From NCBI GenBank assembly GCA_022799315.1, contig JAAWOE010000009.1:1-53733 (forward strand): a DNA stretch of 53,733 nucleotides, in the 5' to 3' direction. The notes under the pieces were generated by a model. It saw only the letters and a list, made by a program, of their open reading frames with translations. It did no database searches and had not been told where the DNA came from. Position numbers and translations under genes: made by a program. This stretch comes from Clostridia bacterium (GTDB lineage Bacteria > Bacillota > Clostridia > TANB77 > CAG-508). The number at the start of each line of letters is the position of its first letter. Position 1 is the first letter of the stretch. This document shows positions 41,981 through 50,014 of this stretch, piece after piece.

Positions 41981-42547
41981 CTAGGGAATAAAGATATAAA
42001 CCATAGGAATAATACTTAATCCCCAAGAAGCTATAAGTAAAGCTCCACCAAACCAGCCGCTTTCTTTAAACTCAGGCAAATATGGAGCAAAATGATAATA
42101 CCATTTCGACTTGCCATATGCTGCCAAACCTAAAAGCGGATTTAAAAGCAATAATTCCACAGTACTTATGACTCCAAGAAGTAAAAGAGAAGCATCATTG
42201 TATAAAATAAAGCTCAATTTTACTATAGAATACAACAAGTACATGCACAAAAACATCGACTGGTGGCGACCTCTTTTGGCAAACGGAAATGTTAAAAGGG
42301 TGATAATAGCATAAAGTACAACAAGCAGTACCACCACCGAATTATATCCGTCAGTAATTGTTTCAAACACATAGCTTGCCCTATTGTTTATTAGCGAAGT
42401 AAGAGTATCATTTCTAAAAAAAACAAAAATGACACAGTACAAAGCTAAATAAACAAGTGTCCAACCCCAATGCTTTTTGTAGCACCGGCGTGCAGCACTA
42501 AGTGCAAGGTAAACCAGTAAAACAACACATACAATTGTAGCAATCAT
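41981..42547 (-). CDS. Unknown multi-pass membrane protein, atypical composition
   Basis: 188 residues with four or five hydrophobic helices (IATIVCVVLLVYLALSAARR at the start; SVVVLLVVLYAIITLLTF; LLLLGVISTVELLLLNPLLG; ALLIASWGLSIIPMVYIF at the end). No family is recognised. Codon use is visibly less A/T-biased than its neighbours (many GCC, GGC, CTG-type codons), as is its GC-rich terminator, suggesting recent transfer. The ATG at 42547 has AAGGAGG 8 nt upstream; the longer frame is not supported. Lies between yhbY and a GDT1 transporter on the same strand. Confidence 0.65.
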   Translation of the reverse strand: MIATIVCVVLLVYLALSAARRCYKKHWGWTLVYLALYCVIFVFFRNDTLTSLINNRASYVFETITDGYNSVVVLLVVLYAIITLLTFPFAKRGRHQSMFLCMYLLYSIVKLSFILYNDASLLLLGVISTVELLLLNPLLGLAAYGKSKWYYHFAPYLPEFKESGWFGGALLIASWGLSIIPMVYIFIP

Positions 42548-42602
42548 TATATTGCCCTCCTTTTTATTTTGTGCTTTATTGATCTTTGCCAAATTAAAAA
42601 TA

Positions 42603-43223
42603 TTATATCACATTTACATAAATCTTGCAAATTAATCCTAATATACCAAAAGCTAGAAACAAACCGCCAGATAATAAATTCATAGTTTTTTCAGAAATTT
42701 TGCTATTTAAAAATTTGCCAAACAGTACAGCAATAAAATCACTAACCACCATACCTAAAACAGCGCCTAAGATTAAAAATAACTTAAAGTTTGGGTATTG
42801 TATACCAAGGCCTAAAGAAGCAAGAAAAGTCTTATCTCCGAATTCTCCAATAGCAATACTTGTAGCAATAATAAAAATATAACCAATACTTAAATTAGAA
42901 ATTTTCTTTAAAAGCCCAGATTTTTTAGAACTATCGCATGAATCCTCTTTATTCATTAAAGTGACAATACCAAAAAATAAAAAAGAAATATATGTAATAA
43001 ATTCTAAAATAGTATGAATAAATTCGTTATTCAATGAACCTAAAGCACTACCAAAAGCTATTGCTATACCATGGCTACAAAGTGAACCTAAAGCAACACC
43101 AATTAAGATAGTATATGTTTTCATCTTAGAAGAAAAAGATAAAACCAAAAGCTGAGTCTTATCTCCTAGCTCAGATAAGAAAATAAGAAAAAAGGCTATG
43201 AAAAACAAGTATAAACAATCCAT
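42603..43223 (-). CDS. GDT1/TMEM165 (UPF0016) family cation transporter
   Basis: 206 residues. The two family signatures are present: LSELGDKTQLLVLSFSSK near residue 16 and IGEFGDKTFLASLGLG near residue 127, each in one of two homologous three-helix halves. The acidic ExGDK(T/S) motifs carry cations; relatives export Mn2+ or exchange Ca2+/Mn2+ for H+. A manganese riboswitch is often near bacterial members, but none could be recognised upstream. The ATG at 43223 has AGGTG 9 nt upstream; a GTG four codons earlier coincides with it. Confidence 0.88.
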   Translation of the reverse strand: MDCLYLFFIAFFLIFLSELGDKTQLLVLSFSSKMKTYTILIGVALGSLCSHGIAIAFGSALGSLNNEFIHTILEFITYISFLFFGIVTLMNKEDSCDSSKKSGLLKKISNLSIGYIFIIATSIAIGEFGDKTFLASLGLGIQYPNFKLFLILGAVLGMVVSDFIAVLFGKFLNSKISEKTMNLLSGGLFLAFGILGLICKIYVNVI

Positions 43224-43339
43224 ATATAAAATCACCTAATTAATAACTATGTGCTATAACAAATAAATATTCAAAAGTATTTATCTCCCTAGGTATTGTG
43301 AAAGTTTTGTGAATAGACTGTAACTTATTAAAAATTTGC

Positions 43340-43368
43340 TTGTATGCAAAAAAATAACGTGATAATAT
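43340..43368 (+). promoter_or_regulatory. Possible promoter of the ABC exporter operon
   Basis: TTGTAT, 17-bp spacer, TAATAT. It lies about 175 bp upstream of the ATPase gene, before the palindromic repeat at 43416. Confidence 0.35.
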
Positions 43369-43415
43369 CGGATGGTAAATTTGAAGAGTGAAAAGTGAAG
43401 AATGAAGAGTAACAA

Positions 43416-43516
43416 TGTAGGGGCGTTCTTGAACGCCAGCAAAGTGTATTGTGCTATGAAAACAACTACTATTTAAGAATGCCATTCGAATAACGGGCGA
43501 TTAAAATCGCCCCTAC
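43416..43516. repeat. TGTAGGGGCG...CGCCCCTACA element, copy 5
   Basis: 10-bp perfect inverted ends enclose two smaller hairpins, GGCGTTCTTGAACGCC at the left and GGGCGATTAAAATCGCCC at the right, 100 bp overall. Just before it (43382-43412) is a run of GAAGAGTGAAAAGTGAAGA units. The right end lies 12 bp before the RBS of the ABC ATPase gene. Confidence 0.7.
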
Positions 43517-43541
43517 ACAAGATTTTGAAGGAGGAAAGAAT

Positions 43542-44510
43542 ATGATTGAAGTAAAAAATGTAGTCAAAAAATATGGCGATTTTACAGCTGTAGAAAATAT
43601 AAACTTCAACATAAAAGAAGGGGAAATTGTTGGACTACTAGGACCAAATGGGGCTGGAAAGAGCACAACAATGAATATGCTAACAGGATTTATAGAACCA
43701 ACTGAGGGAGAAATTATAATAAATGGTTATGATATAACAAAAAAATCACAAAAAGCAAAAAAACAAATAGGTTATATGCCAGAAGGAGTACCATTATACA
43801 ATGATTTAACAGTAAAAGAATTTGTGAGTTATATGGCAGATTTAAAAATGATATCAAAAAGAGATAAAAAAGAAAATATAAGAAAAGTAATAGAGCAAAC
43901 AAATCTAAGTGATGTACAAAACAAACTAATAAGAAATTTATCAAGAGGATACAAACAACGTGTTAGCATGGCAGGGGCATTAGTAGGAGCTCCTAAAATA
44001 CTGATACTAGATGAACCAACAGTAGGATTAGATCCAAAACAAATTACAGAAATTAGAACACTAATAAAATCATTAGGAAAATCTCATACAATAATTTTAA
44101 GTTCGCATATATTATCAGAAGTAAGTCAAATATGTGAAAAAGTAATAATAATAAATAAAGGTAAAATTATAGCAATAGCATCACCAAAAGAACTAGAAGA
44201 AAAAGTAAAAAATGAGAATTCAGTTCAAGTAACAATAGAAGAAAAAGAAAAGGACATAGAAAAAATAACAACAAGTATAAAAGGAGTTAAACAAATAAAA
44301 TTCGTAAAAGATAACGAAGATGGTACTAAAGAATATTTAATAATATCAGAAGAAAACACAGACATTAGAAAAGAAATATTTGAAAAATATGCAAAAGAAG
44401 ATATAACAATATATGAACTAAAAAAACAAGAAGCAACATTAGAAGATGCATTTATGAAATTAATAGAAGGAAATAAAGAGGGGGAAGAAAAAAATGTGGG
44501 CAATATTTAA
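43542..44510 (+). CDS. ABC transporter ATP-binding protein (GldA-like)
   Basis: 322 residues. Walker A GLLGPNGAGKSTTMNMLTGF near residue 32, ABC signature LSRGYKQRVSMAGAL near residue 132, Walker B ILILDEPTVGLDP near residue 150 and switch His in SSHILSEV. The C-terminal 90 residues form the regulatory tail typical of ABC-2 exporters. With the following permease and GldG-like auxiliary protein it makes a complete gliding-type ABC system, which in non-gliding Firmicutes has no proven substrate. RBS GGAGGAAAG before ATG. Overlaps the permease gene by 17 bp. Confidence 0.92.
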   Translation: MIEVKNVVKKYGDFTAVENINFNIKEGEIVGLLGPNGAGKSTTMNMLTGFIEPTEGEIIINGYDITKKSQKAKKQIGYMPEGVPLYNDLTVKEFVSYMADLKMISKRDKKENIRKVIEQTNLSDVQNKLIRNLSRGYKQRVSMAGALVGAPKILILDEPTVGLDPKQITEIRTLIKSLGKSHTIILSSHILSEVSQICEKVIIINKGKIIAIASPKELEEKVKNENSVQVTIEEKEKDIEKITTSIKGVKQIKFVKDNEDGTKEYLIISEENTDIRKEIFEKYAKEDITIYELKKQEATLEDAFMKLIEGNKEGEEKNVGNI

Positions 44511-45174
44511 AAAAGAAGTAAAAAGTTATTTTCTATCACCAATAGGGTATGTATTTATAGGACTATTCCTAGCAATGTGTAGTGTGTTCTTTTATTTAGA
44601 TGTTATAAACTATGGCAGTTTGCAGTTTGAAAATATGTTTTATTCAGCATCAACAATATTAACATTTATTGTGCCAATACTTACAATGAGAACATTTGCA
44701 GAAGAAAGAAAACTAGGCACAGAACAACTTTTATATACATCGCCAAGAAGCATAACAAGTATAGTAATTGGAAAATTTCTTGCAGCAGTCTTTGTAGTAA
44801 TAATAACTGAGATATGTACATTAGTATACTTTGGGGTTTTGTGCTTTTTTGGAACACCACATATACAAACAGCCCTAGTAACATTGCTTGGATTTTTAAT
44901 GTTAAGTATGGCATATATATCTTTTGGAATGTTTGCGTCAAGCATTACAGAAAATCAGATAATTGCAGGAGTATTAACAATAGGATTTTTTATAATAACA
45001 TGGTTTTTACCAAACTTTAGCACAGTACTTTCTCCGTTATCATTAATAAATATGTTTGATAAATTTCCATCAGGTTTAATAGCATTAGAAGAAATTATAA
45101 CATATATAACATTTACAGCGTTCTTTATAATACTTACAATAATAGTATTACAAAGAAAAAAATCTGTAAAATAG
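44494..45174 (+). CDS. ABC-2 type permease (GldF-like)
   Basis: 226 residues, six transmembrane helices. It begins MWAIFKKEVKSYFLSPIGYV and has the coupling-helix region TMRTFAEERKLGTEQLLYTSP typical of GldF/NosY permeases. Translation starts inside the end of the ATPase gene, which has GGGGGAAG upstream, so the subunits are made together. Followed 13 bp later by the GldG-like gene. Confidence 0.9.
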   Translation: MWAIFKKEVKSYFLSPIGYVFIGLFLAMCSVFFYLDVINYGSLQFENMFYSASTILTFIVPILTMRTFAEERKLGTEQLLYTSPRSITSIVIGKFLAAVFVVIITEICTLVYFGVLCFFGTPHIQTALVTLLGFLMLSMAYISFGMFASSITENQIIAGVLTIGFFIITWFLPNFSTVLSPLSLINMFDKFPSGLIALEEIITYITFTAFFIILTIIVLQRKKSVK

Positions 45175-45187
45175 AAAGGAGAAGAGA

Positions 45188-46630
45188 ATGAAAAAACTTA
45201 TTGAAAACTTAAAAAAGAAATGGTTAATAGATACATCTAAAACAGCAATATTAATATTAATACTATTTGCTATTTTTATAGGAATAAATGTATTAGTACA
45301 AAAACTAGATTTACAAGATATAGATGTAACGAAAAATAAATTATTCACATTATCAGAAGCATCAATAAATCAAGCAAAAGCTGTAAATGAAGAAATAAAA
45401 ATATATTTAATAGGATTGGGAGAAGGAAATTCTTTAGAAGATATAGTAAAACAATATACAAAACAAAACAGTAAAATAACGTATGAATTAATAGAAGACA
45501 TACAAGATAGGGTAGATTTAAAATCAAAATATGGGATTACAGAAGAAACACAAGTAATAATATTAGAAAGTAAAAGCAAAAATAAAATATTAACAATAGA
45601 TGATTTATATACATATGATTACACAAATTATACTCAAATAGATGTAACAGAAGAAAAAATAACAAATGCAATAGTAGATTTAAGCATAGTAGAAAAACCA
45701 AAATTATACTTTTTGATGGGACATAATGAATATGGAATAAATACAGATATGACAATGTTAAAAGCATATCTAGAAAATGAAGTAAATGAAATAGAAACAT
45801 TAGATTTATTAGTAACTGGAAAAATTCCAGAAGATATAAAATTACTAGTAATTGCAAGCCCGCAAAAAGATTTATTAGATACAGAATTAGAAATAATAAC
45901 AAATTATATAAATAATGGTGGGAAAATATTATGGTTAAATGACCCAACATTTACAGGAAAAAGTCTTCCAAATTTTGAAAAATTATCAGGATTATTTGGA
46001 GCAAAATTTGAAGATGGAATAATACTAGAACAAGATGCTAGTAAAATGGCATTACAATCACCAAACTATATAATACCTAATATTGCAAGTACAAAAGCAA
46101 CAGAAGATATAGCAACAGATGGTGGAATTTTATTAATAAATGCAAGCAAAATAATAATAGAAGATGAAGAAATTTTAAATGAACTAAATATATCAAAAGA
46201 AGAAATATTAACAACAGGAGATACGGCGCTATTTAGAAAAGACGCTACTAATACATCTACTTCAAAGATTTCATCAGATGAACAAGGAAGTTTTACAATT
46301 GGCGTAAAACTGACAAAAACAATAGAAGATAAAGAGGCAATATTATATATGCTATCAAATAATTTTTTTACAGTAGATTATCCAATAACGATAGGAAGCA
46401 GCCAAACATACCCAATAATGTTTTATAACAATAAAGATTATATATTAAACACAATTGCAGAATTAACAAATAGAGAAGACACAATTTCAATAAGAAAAGA
46501 TACAGGAATAATCACGTACACAGCAACAGAGGCACAAGATAGAATAATAAAAGTGGTAATTTCAGTATTTCCAGCACTTATAATAATAGTTGGAATAGCA
46601 ATATGGATTATAAGAAGAAGGAAAAAATAA
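45188..46630 (+). CDS. GldG-like ABC auxiliary membrane protein
   Basis: 480 residues. An N-terminal helix (ILILILFAIFIGINVLVQKL) and a C-terminal helix (VISVFPALIIIVGIAIWIIR) flank a large extracytoplasmic region of the ABC_transp_aux type, with DVTKNKLFTLSEASINQ near residue 45, LYFLMGHNEYGI near 178 and LWLNDPTFTGKSLPNF near 250. In Flavobacteria GldG works with GldF in gliding; Firmicutes homologues accompany exporters of unknown substrate. RBS AGAAAGGAGAAG before ATG. Confidence 0.88.
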   Translation: MKKLIENLKKKWLIDTSKTAILILILFAIFIGINVLVQKLDLQDIDVTKNKLFTLSEASINQAKAVNEEIKIYLIGLGEGNSLEDIVKQYTKQNSKITYELIEDIQDRVDLKSKYGITEETQVIILESKSKNKILTIDDLYTYDYTNYTQIDVTEEKITNAIVDLSIVEKPKLYFLMGHNEYGINTDMTMLKAYLENEVNEIETLDLLVTGKIPEDIKLLVIASPQKDLLDTELEIITNYINNGGKILWLNDPTFTGKSLPNFEKLSGLFGAKFEDGIILEQDASKMALQSPNYIIPNIASTKATEDIATDGGILLINASKIIIEDEEILNELNISKEEILTTGDTALFRKDATNTSTSKISSDEQGSFTIGVKLTKTIEDKEAILYMLSNNFFTVDYPITIGSSQTYPIMFYNNKDYILNTIAELTNREDTISIRKDTGIITYTATEAQDRIIKVVISVFPALIIIVGIAIWIIRRRKK

Positions 46631-46640
46631 TAAAATAACA

Positions 46641-46670
46641 AATCCCTCATATATATTTATATGAGGGATT
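46641..46670 (+). terminator. Hairpin after gldG-like gene that also holds the next RBS
   Basis: AATCCCTCATATA, loop TATT, TATATGAGGGATT: a 13-bp perfect stem with no T-run. Its right arm contains GAGGG, the only ribosome binding site for the ATG at 46676, so it may block translation of that gene as well as slow transcription. Confidence 0.55.
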
Positions 46671-46675
46671 GTTAT

Positions 46676-47690
46676 ATGAAAGATATTTTAAAAGTGACAC
46701 TTGTAATTATAGGAACAATAATAGGAGCAGGATTTGCTTCACGGAAAAGAAATATATTTATTTTTCGGAATATATGGAGTAAATGGAGTAATAGGGATAA
46801 TAATAGCTCAAGTTTTGGTAGGATTAATAATATATAAAACTATCACTATAACTAAAAAATACAATATCAAGAACTATAGTCAATTAATAGAAAAAATAAA
46901 TACTAATAATAAAATAAATGAAATAATAAAAATTATTATAAATATATTTTTGCTAATCTCATTTTATGTAATGGTTGCAGGATTTAGTGCCTACTTTGCA
47001 CAAGAATTAGGAATTCCAAATATTATTGGAACAAGTATAATTATAGTATTGTGCTATATGGTGTTTACTGGAAACATTGAAAGTCTTATAAAAGTAAATA
47101 CAATACTTGTACCAATATTAATAATATTTATTATTTTACTATCTGTTAAAAATATAGATGCATATAACAATATAAATCAAAAAATGATAGAAAAAGACAT
47201 AGCAAAATGCATATATAGTGCAATTATATACAGTAGTTATAACAGTATAACATTAATACCCATAATAGTAACTTTAAAAAAACATATAAAAAACAAAACA
47301 CAATTGATAAAAATATCAACTATATGTACAATTATATTAATAATACTGGCAATATCAGTATATGGAATAATATTAAAAGTAGATATAAATTTGAATCAAG
47401 TAGAATTACCAACTGTGTATGTGGCGGGACAAAGCGGAAGCATATATAAGTATCTATATGGATTAACAATAATACTTGCAATATTTACATCAGCAATATC
47501 TGCAGGTTATAGCATATTAGAAAACTATGTACAAAAGCCCAAAAGATATAAAAGTATAGCAATAGCAATATGTATAAGCGCAATATTCGTATCAAGAATA
47601 GGATTTTCCAATTTAGTTAATTTGCTTTATCCTGTTTTTGGTTTACTAGGTACAGTGCAAATAGGGATGTTGATGTTTCATTCACGTTAG
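46676..47690 (+). pseudogene. YkvI-like membrane permease, one frameshift near the start
   Basis: The N-terminus reads MKDILKVTLVIIGTIIGAGF then AS, but the frame then breaks at TTCACGG near 46740. Taking out one base joins it to GKEIYLFFGIYGVNGVIGII, and the remaining 300 residues are intact through to 47690. The rejoined IIGAGFASGKEIYLFFG block is typical of YkvI-family proteins, distant relatives of amino-acid/spore-germinant permeases, with about ten transmembrane helices. An internal ATG at 46734 has no ribosome binding site, so the downstream frame alone is unlikely to be made. It is either a recent null mutation or a sequence error. Confidence 0.75.
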
Positions 47691-47734
47691 TTTAAAATAC
47701 TATTAGAGCAACAGTTACTAAATAGTATTTTAAA
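47691..47734 (+). terminator. Hairpin after the YkvI-like gene
   Basis: A 14-bp stem TTTAAAATACTATT with AATAGTATTTTAAA, 16-nt loop. It abuts the left arm of structured element copy 4. Confidence 0.7.
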
Positions 47735-47896
47735 TAAACATACAGTAATATAAGAGTAAAAGCGAGTTCGACCATACGGAGCAAAGCGTTGACATTTCTT
47801 TTACTATGTATAGTGTGTCATGTTATTTATTTAAACCAATTATACTAAAACGCCTTGGAGAACGGAGCTTTTACTCTTATATTACTGTATGTTTAT
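47734..47896 (-). repeat. Covarying structured element, copy 4 (reverse, divergent)
   Basis: 30-bp perfect arms (47734-47763 with 47867-47896). Read on the minus strand the core keeps TCCGTTCTCCAAGGCGTTTT, TTGGTTTAAATAAA, ACACTATAC, AACGCTTTG and GGTCGAACTC, although it is clearly diverged from copies 1-3. The arm sequence is almost completely different next to the core (GAGTAAAAGC instead of ATTTTTTAT) but still perfectly paired. Confidence 0.88.
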
Positions 47897-47947
47897 AAGA
47901 TACACATTATATATTAAAAAGCAAACAATAAAAATACCATATCTATC

Positions 47948-47976
47948 TTGAAAAAAACATCTAAAACTGATATAAA
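47948..47976 (+). promoter_or_regulatory. Promoter of the DUF5711-cvpA genes
   Basis: TTGAAA, 17-bp spacer, TATAAA, 31 bp before the ATG. Confidence 0.6.
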
Positions 47977-48006
47977 AGAAGTAGTAAAAATAATAGGAGA
48001 AAAACC

Positions 48007-49173
48007 ATGAAAAAAATAAAAATTAATCTAAATAAAGCAGCCAAAAAGAAACTACTTATAACTGGAATAATAGCACTTATAACAGTAATAATACTGTGCA
48101 TAGTATTATATATTGGAAACCACGAATTTAAAAGATTTTTTGATAGGCATATACTAAGAAAAGAAATTGTAAGTAATAATGTAGCAGGTATAGATATTTC
48201 GACTTTAGAAAATCCAAGTATTTATGCATATAGCAAATATATTACAATTTTAAGTAAGAATAAATTAACTACATATTCAAATTCTGGTTCAAAAGAATAT
48301 GAACATGAAATATCAGTAAGTGACGCAATATATGCATCTAATAATAGATTTTTAGTAGTAGCACAAAAAAGTGGACAAAACTTATATGTAATATCTGAAG
48401 CTAATTTATTATGGCAAGCAGAAGTAGAGGGGCAAATACAAAAAGTAAATGTAAATAAAAATGGATATGTTTGTGTAACTATATCAGGGGGGAGCCATAA
48501 AACAATAATTTTAACATATAATCCGTCAGGAAAAGAATTATTTAAAACATATTTATCAAATACTGCAATAGATGCAGATATATCTAATGATAATAAATAT
48601 TTGGGAATTGCAGAAATTAACACATCAGGAACTTTAATACAATCAAACATCAAGATTATATCTATTGAAAAAGCACAAAATGATCCAACAAATTCTGTAA
48701 TATATACATACAATGCAGAATCAAATAAACTAATAACAGATATTAAATATGGAAATCAAAATAAATTAGCCATACAATATGATGATGGAATAAGTATATT
48801 ACATGAAGAAAAAGAAAATCAAATAGTTTCATTCAAAGATAATAAAATAACATTTGCAAGTATTGATTTAAATAACTATTCTGCATATACAAATGAAAAA
48901 AGTACAGGACTATTTAGTTCAAAAACACAAGTAATATTAAAAAATAACATAACAGAAAAAGAAAACATATACACAGCAGATGGAACAGCAAAAGATATAA
49001 AAACTCATGCTAGTAATATTGCACTAAATTTAGGTAGTCAAGTGGATTTTATAAATACAAATGGTTGGTTAATTAAAAAATATGTATCAGAAAGAGAAAT
49101 AAAAGATATCGTAATAGCAGAAAGTGTAGCAGGAATTGTATATAAAGACAAAATAGAAATAGCAAATATTTAA
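48007..49173 (+). CDS. DUF5711-family membrane-anchored beta-propeller-like protein
   Basis: 388 residues. One N-terminal transmembrane helix (LLITGIIALITVIILCIVLY), then repeated beta-blades outside the membrane (YITILSKNKLTTYSNSGSKE, NRFLVVAQKSGQNLYVISEA, KYLGIAEINTSG, KLAIQYDDGISILHEEKENQ). This matches DUF5711 proteins, which in Clostridia sit beside cvpA as here. The molecular role is unknown. RBS AGGAG before ATG; cvpA follows after 15 bp. Confidence 0.75.
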   Translation: MKKIKINLNKAAKKKLLITGIIALITVIILCIVLYIGNHEFKRFFDRHILRKEIVSNNVAGIDISTLENPSIYAYSKYITILSKNKLTTYSNSGSKEYEHEISVSDAIYASNNRFLVVAQKSGQNLYVISEANLLWQAEVEGQIQKVNVNKNGYVCVTISGGSHKTIILTYNPSGKELFKTYLSNTAIDADISNDNKYLGIAEINTSGTLIQSNIKIISIEKAQNDPTNSVIYTYNAESNKLITDIKYGNQNKLAIQYDDGISILHEEKENQIVSFKDNKITFASIDLNNYSAYTNEKSTGLFSSKTQVILKNNITEKENIYTADGTAKDIKTHASNIALNLGSQVDFINTNGWLIKKYVSEREIKDIVIAESVAGIVYKDKIEIANI

Positions 49174-49188
49174 AAGGAGAATTTATAT

Positions 49189-49851
49189 ATGTCAATTATA
49201 ATAGACTTAATACTAATAGGAATAATACTTTTAAGTACATTTCTAGGTTACAAAAAAGGATTAATAGGAGTAGCGTTTAAAATAATATCATTCATAATAG
49301 CTCTAATTGTAACTCTAATACTATTTAAACCAATTTCAAACTATATAATAACAAATACAGAACTTGCAAATAATATAGAAAATGCAATAGTAGAAAAACT
49401 ATCAACAACACAAATAGAAGAAGGACAAATAAAAGAAGAAAGTACAGACTTACCCAATGTAGTTGTAGATTATATCAACGGAGGAATAAAAGATACTGTA
49501 AATCAAGCAAAAGATAATGTAGTAAAAGTAGTTGCACATAATCTTACTGAAACTGCTATAAGTATTATTGTAATGATAGGAATATTTATAATTACAAGGA
49601 TAATACTATTATTTGCAAAAGCCATATTAGATGCAGTTTCAGAAATACCAATAGTGAAACAATTTAATGAGGTTGGAGGAATTATATATGGAATAATAAG
49701 AGCAATACTATTAATATATGTAATTCTTGCAATAATAAGTTTAATACTTCCGATGATTGATGAGACAATTATTTTAACAGCAATAAACAATTCAGTACTA
49801 ACTAAAATACTATATAACAATAATATAATTTTAATGATATTTTTTAAATAA
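49189..49851 (+). CDS. CvpA-family membrane protein
   Basis: 220 residues, four transmembrane helices. It begins with the family pattern IIIDLILIGIILLSTFLGYKKGLIGVAFKI and ends with VGGIIYGIIRAILLIYVILAI. CvpA is linked to colicin V production in E. coli and to envelope maintenance more widely. The region between helices 2 and 3 (about residues 55-115) is a polar extracytoplasmic loop. RBS AAGGAG before ATG. Confidence 0.85.
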   Translation: MSIIIDLILIGIILLSTFLGYKKGLIGVAFKIISFIIALIVTLILFKPISNYIITNTELANNIENAIVEKLSTTQIEEGQIKEESTDLPNVVVDYINGGIKDTVNQAKDNVVKVVAHNLTETAISIIVMIGIFIITRIILLFAKAILDAVSEIPIVKQFNEVGGIIYGIIRAILLIYVILAIISLILPMIDETIILTAINNSVLTKILYNNNIILMIFFK

Positions 49852-49860
49852 TAGAAAAAA

Positions 49861-49885
49861 CGTAGGGGCGAGCATTGCTCGTCCG
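49861..49885 (+). repeat. GTAGGGGCGAGC palindrome, copy 6
   Basis: CGTAGGGGCGAGCATTGCTC then GTCCG: the conserved GTAGGGGCG start with a different stem (CGAGCATTGCTCG). Confidence 0.65.
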
Positions 49886-50014
49886 TTCAAACTAATTATA
49901 TTTTATAGTGAAAAATCACAAATATTAAGATTTGATTAAAATAGTTTACCTAATATTGATATAAATACATATATTTGATATACTAGTAGAAACTAAAAAA
50001 TAGGAGTGAAAAAG

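Noticed and set aside
43224-43415. Manganese (yybP-ykoY) riboswitch before the GDT1 gene
   Set aside because: Family context made it likely, but the conserved riboswitch core could not be found; GGGAGATAAATAC alone is not enough.
43240-43485. 81-codon minus-strand ORF
   Set aside because: Runs through the GTAGGGGCG repeat and the GAAGAGTGAAAAGTG units; no SD and no motif.
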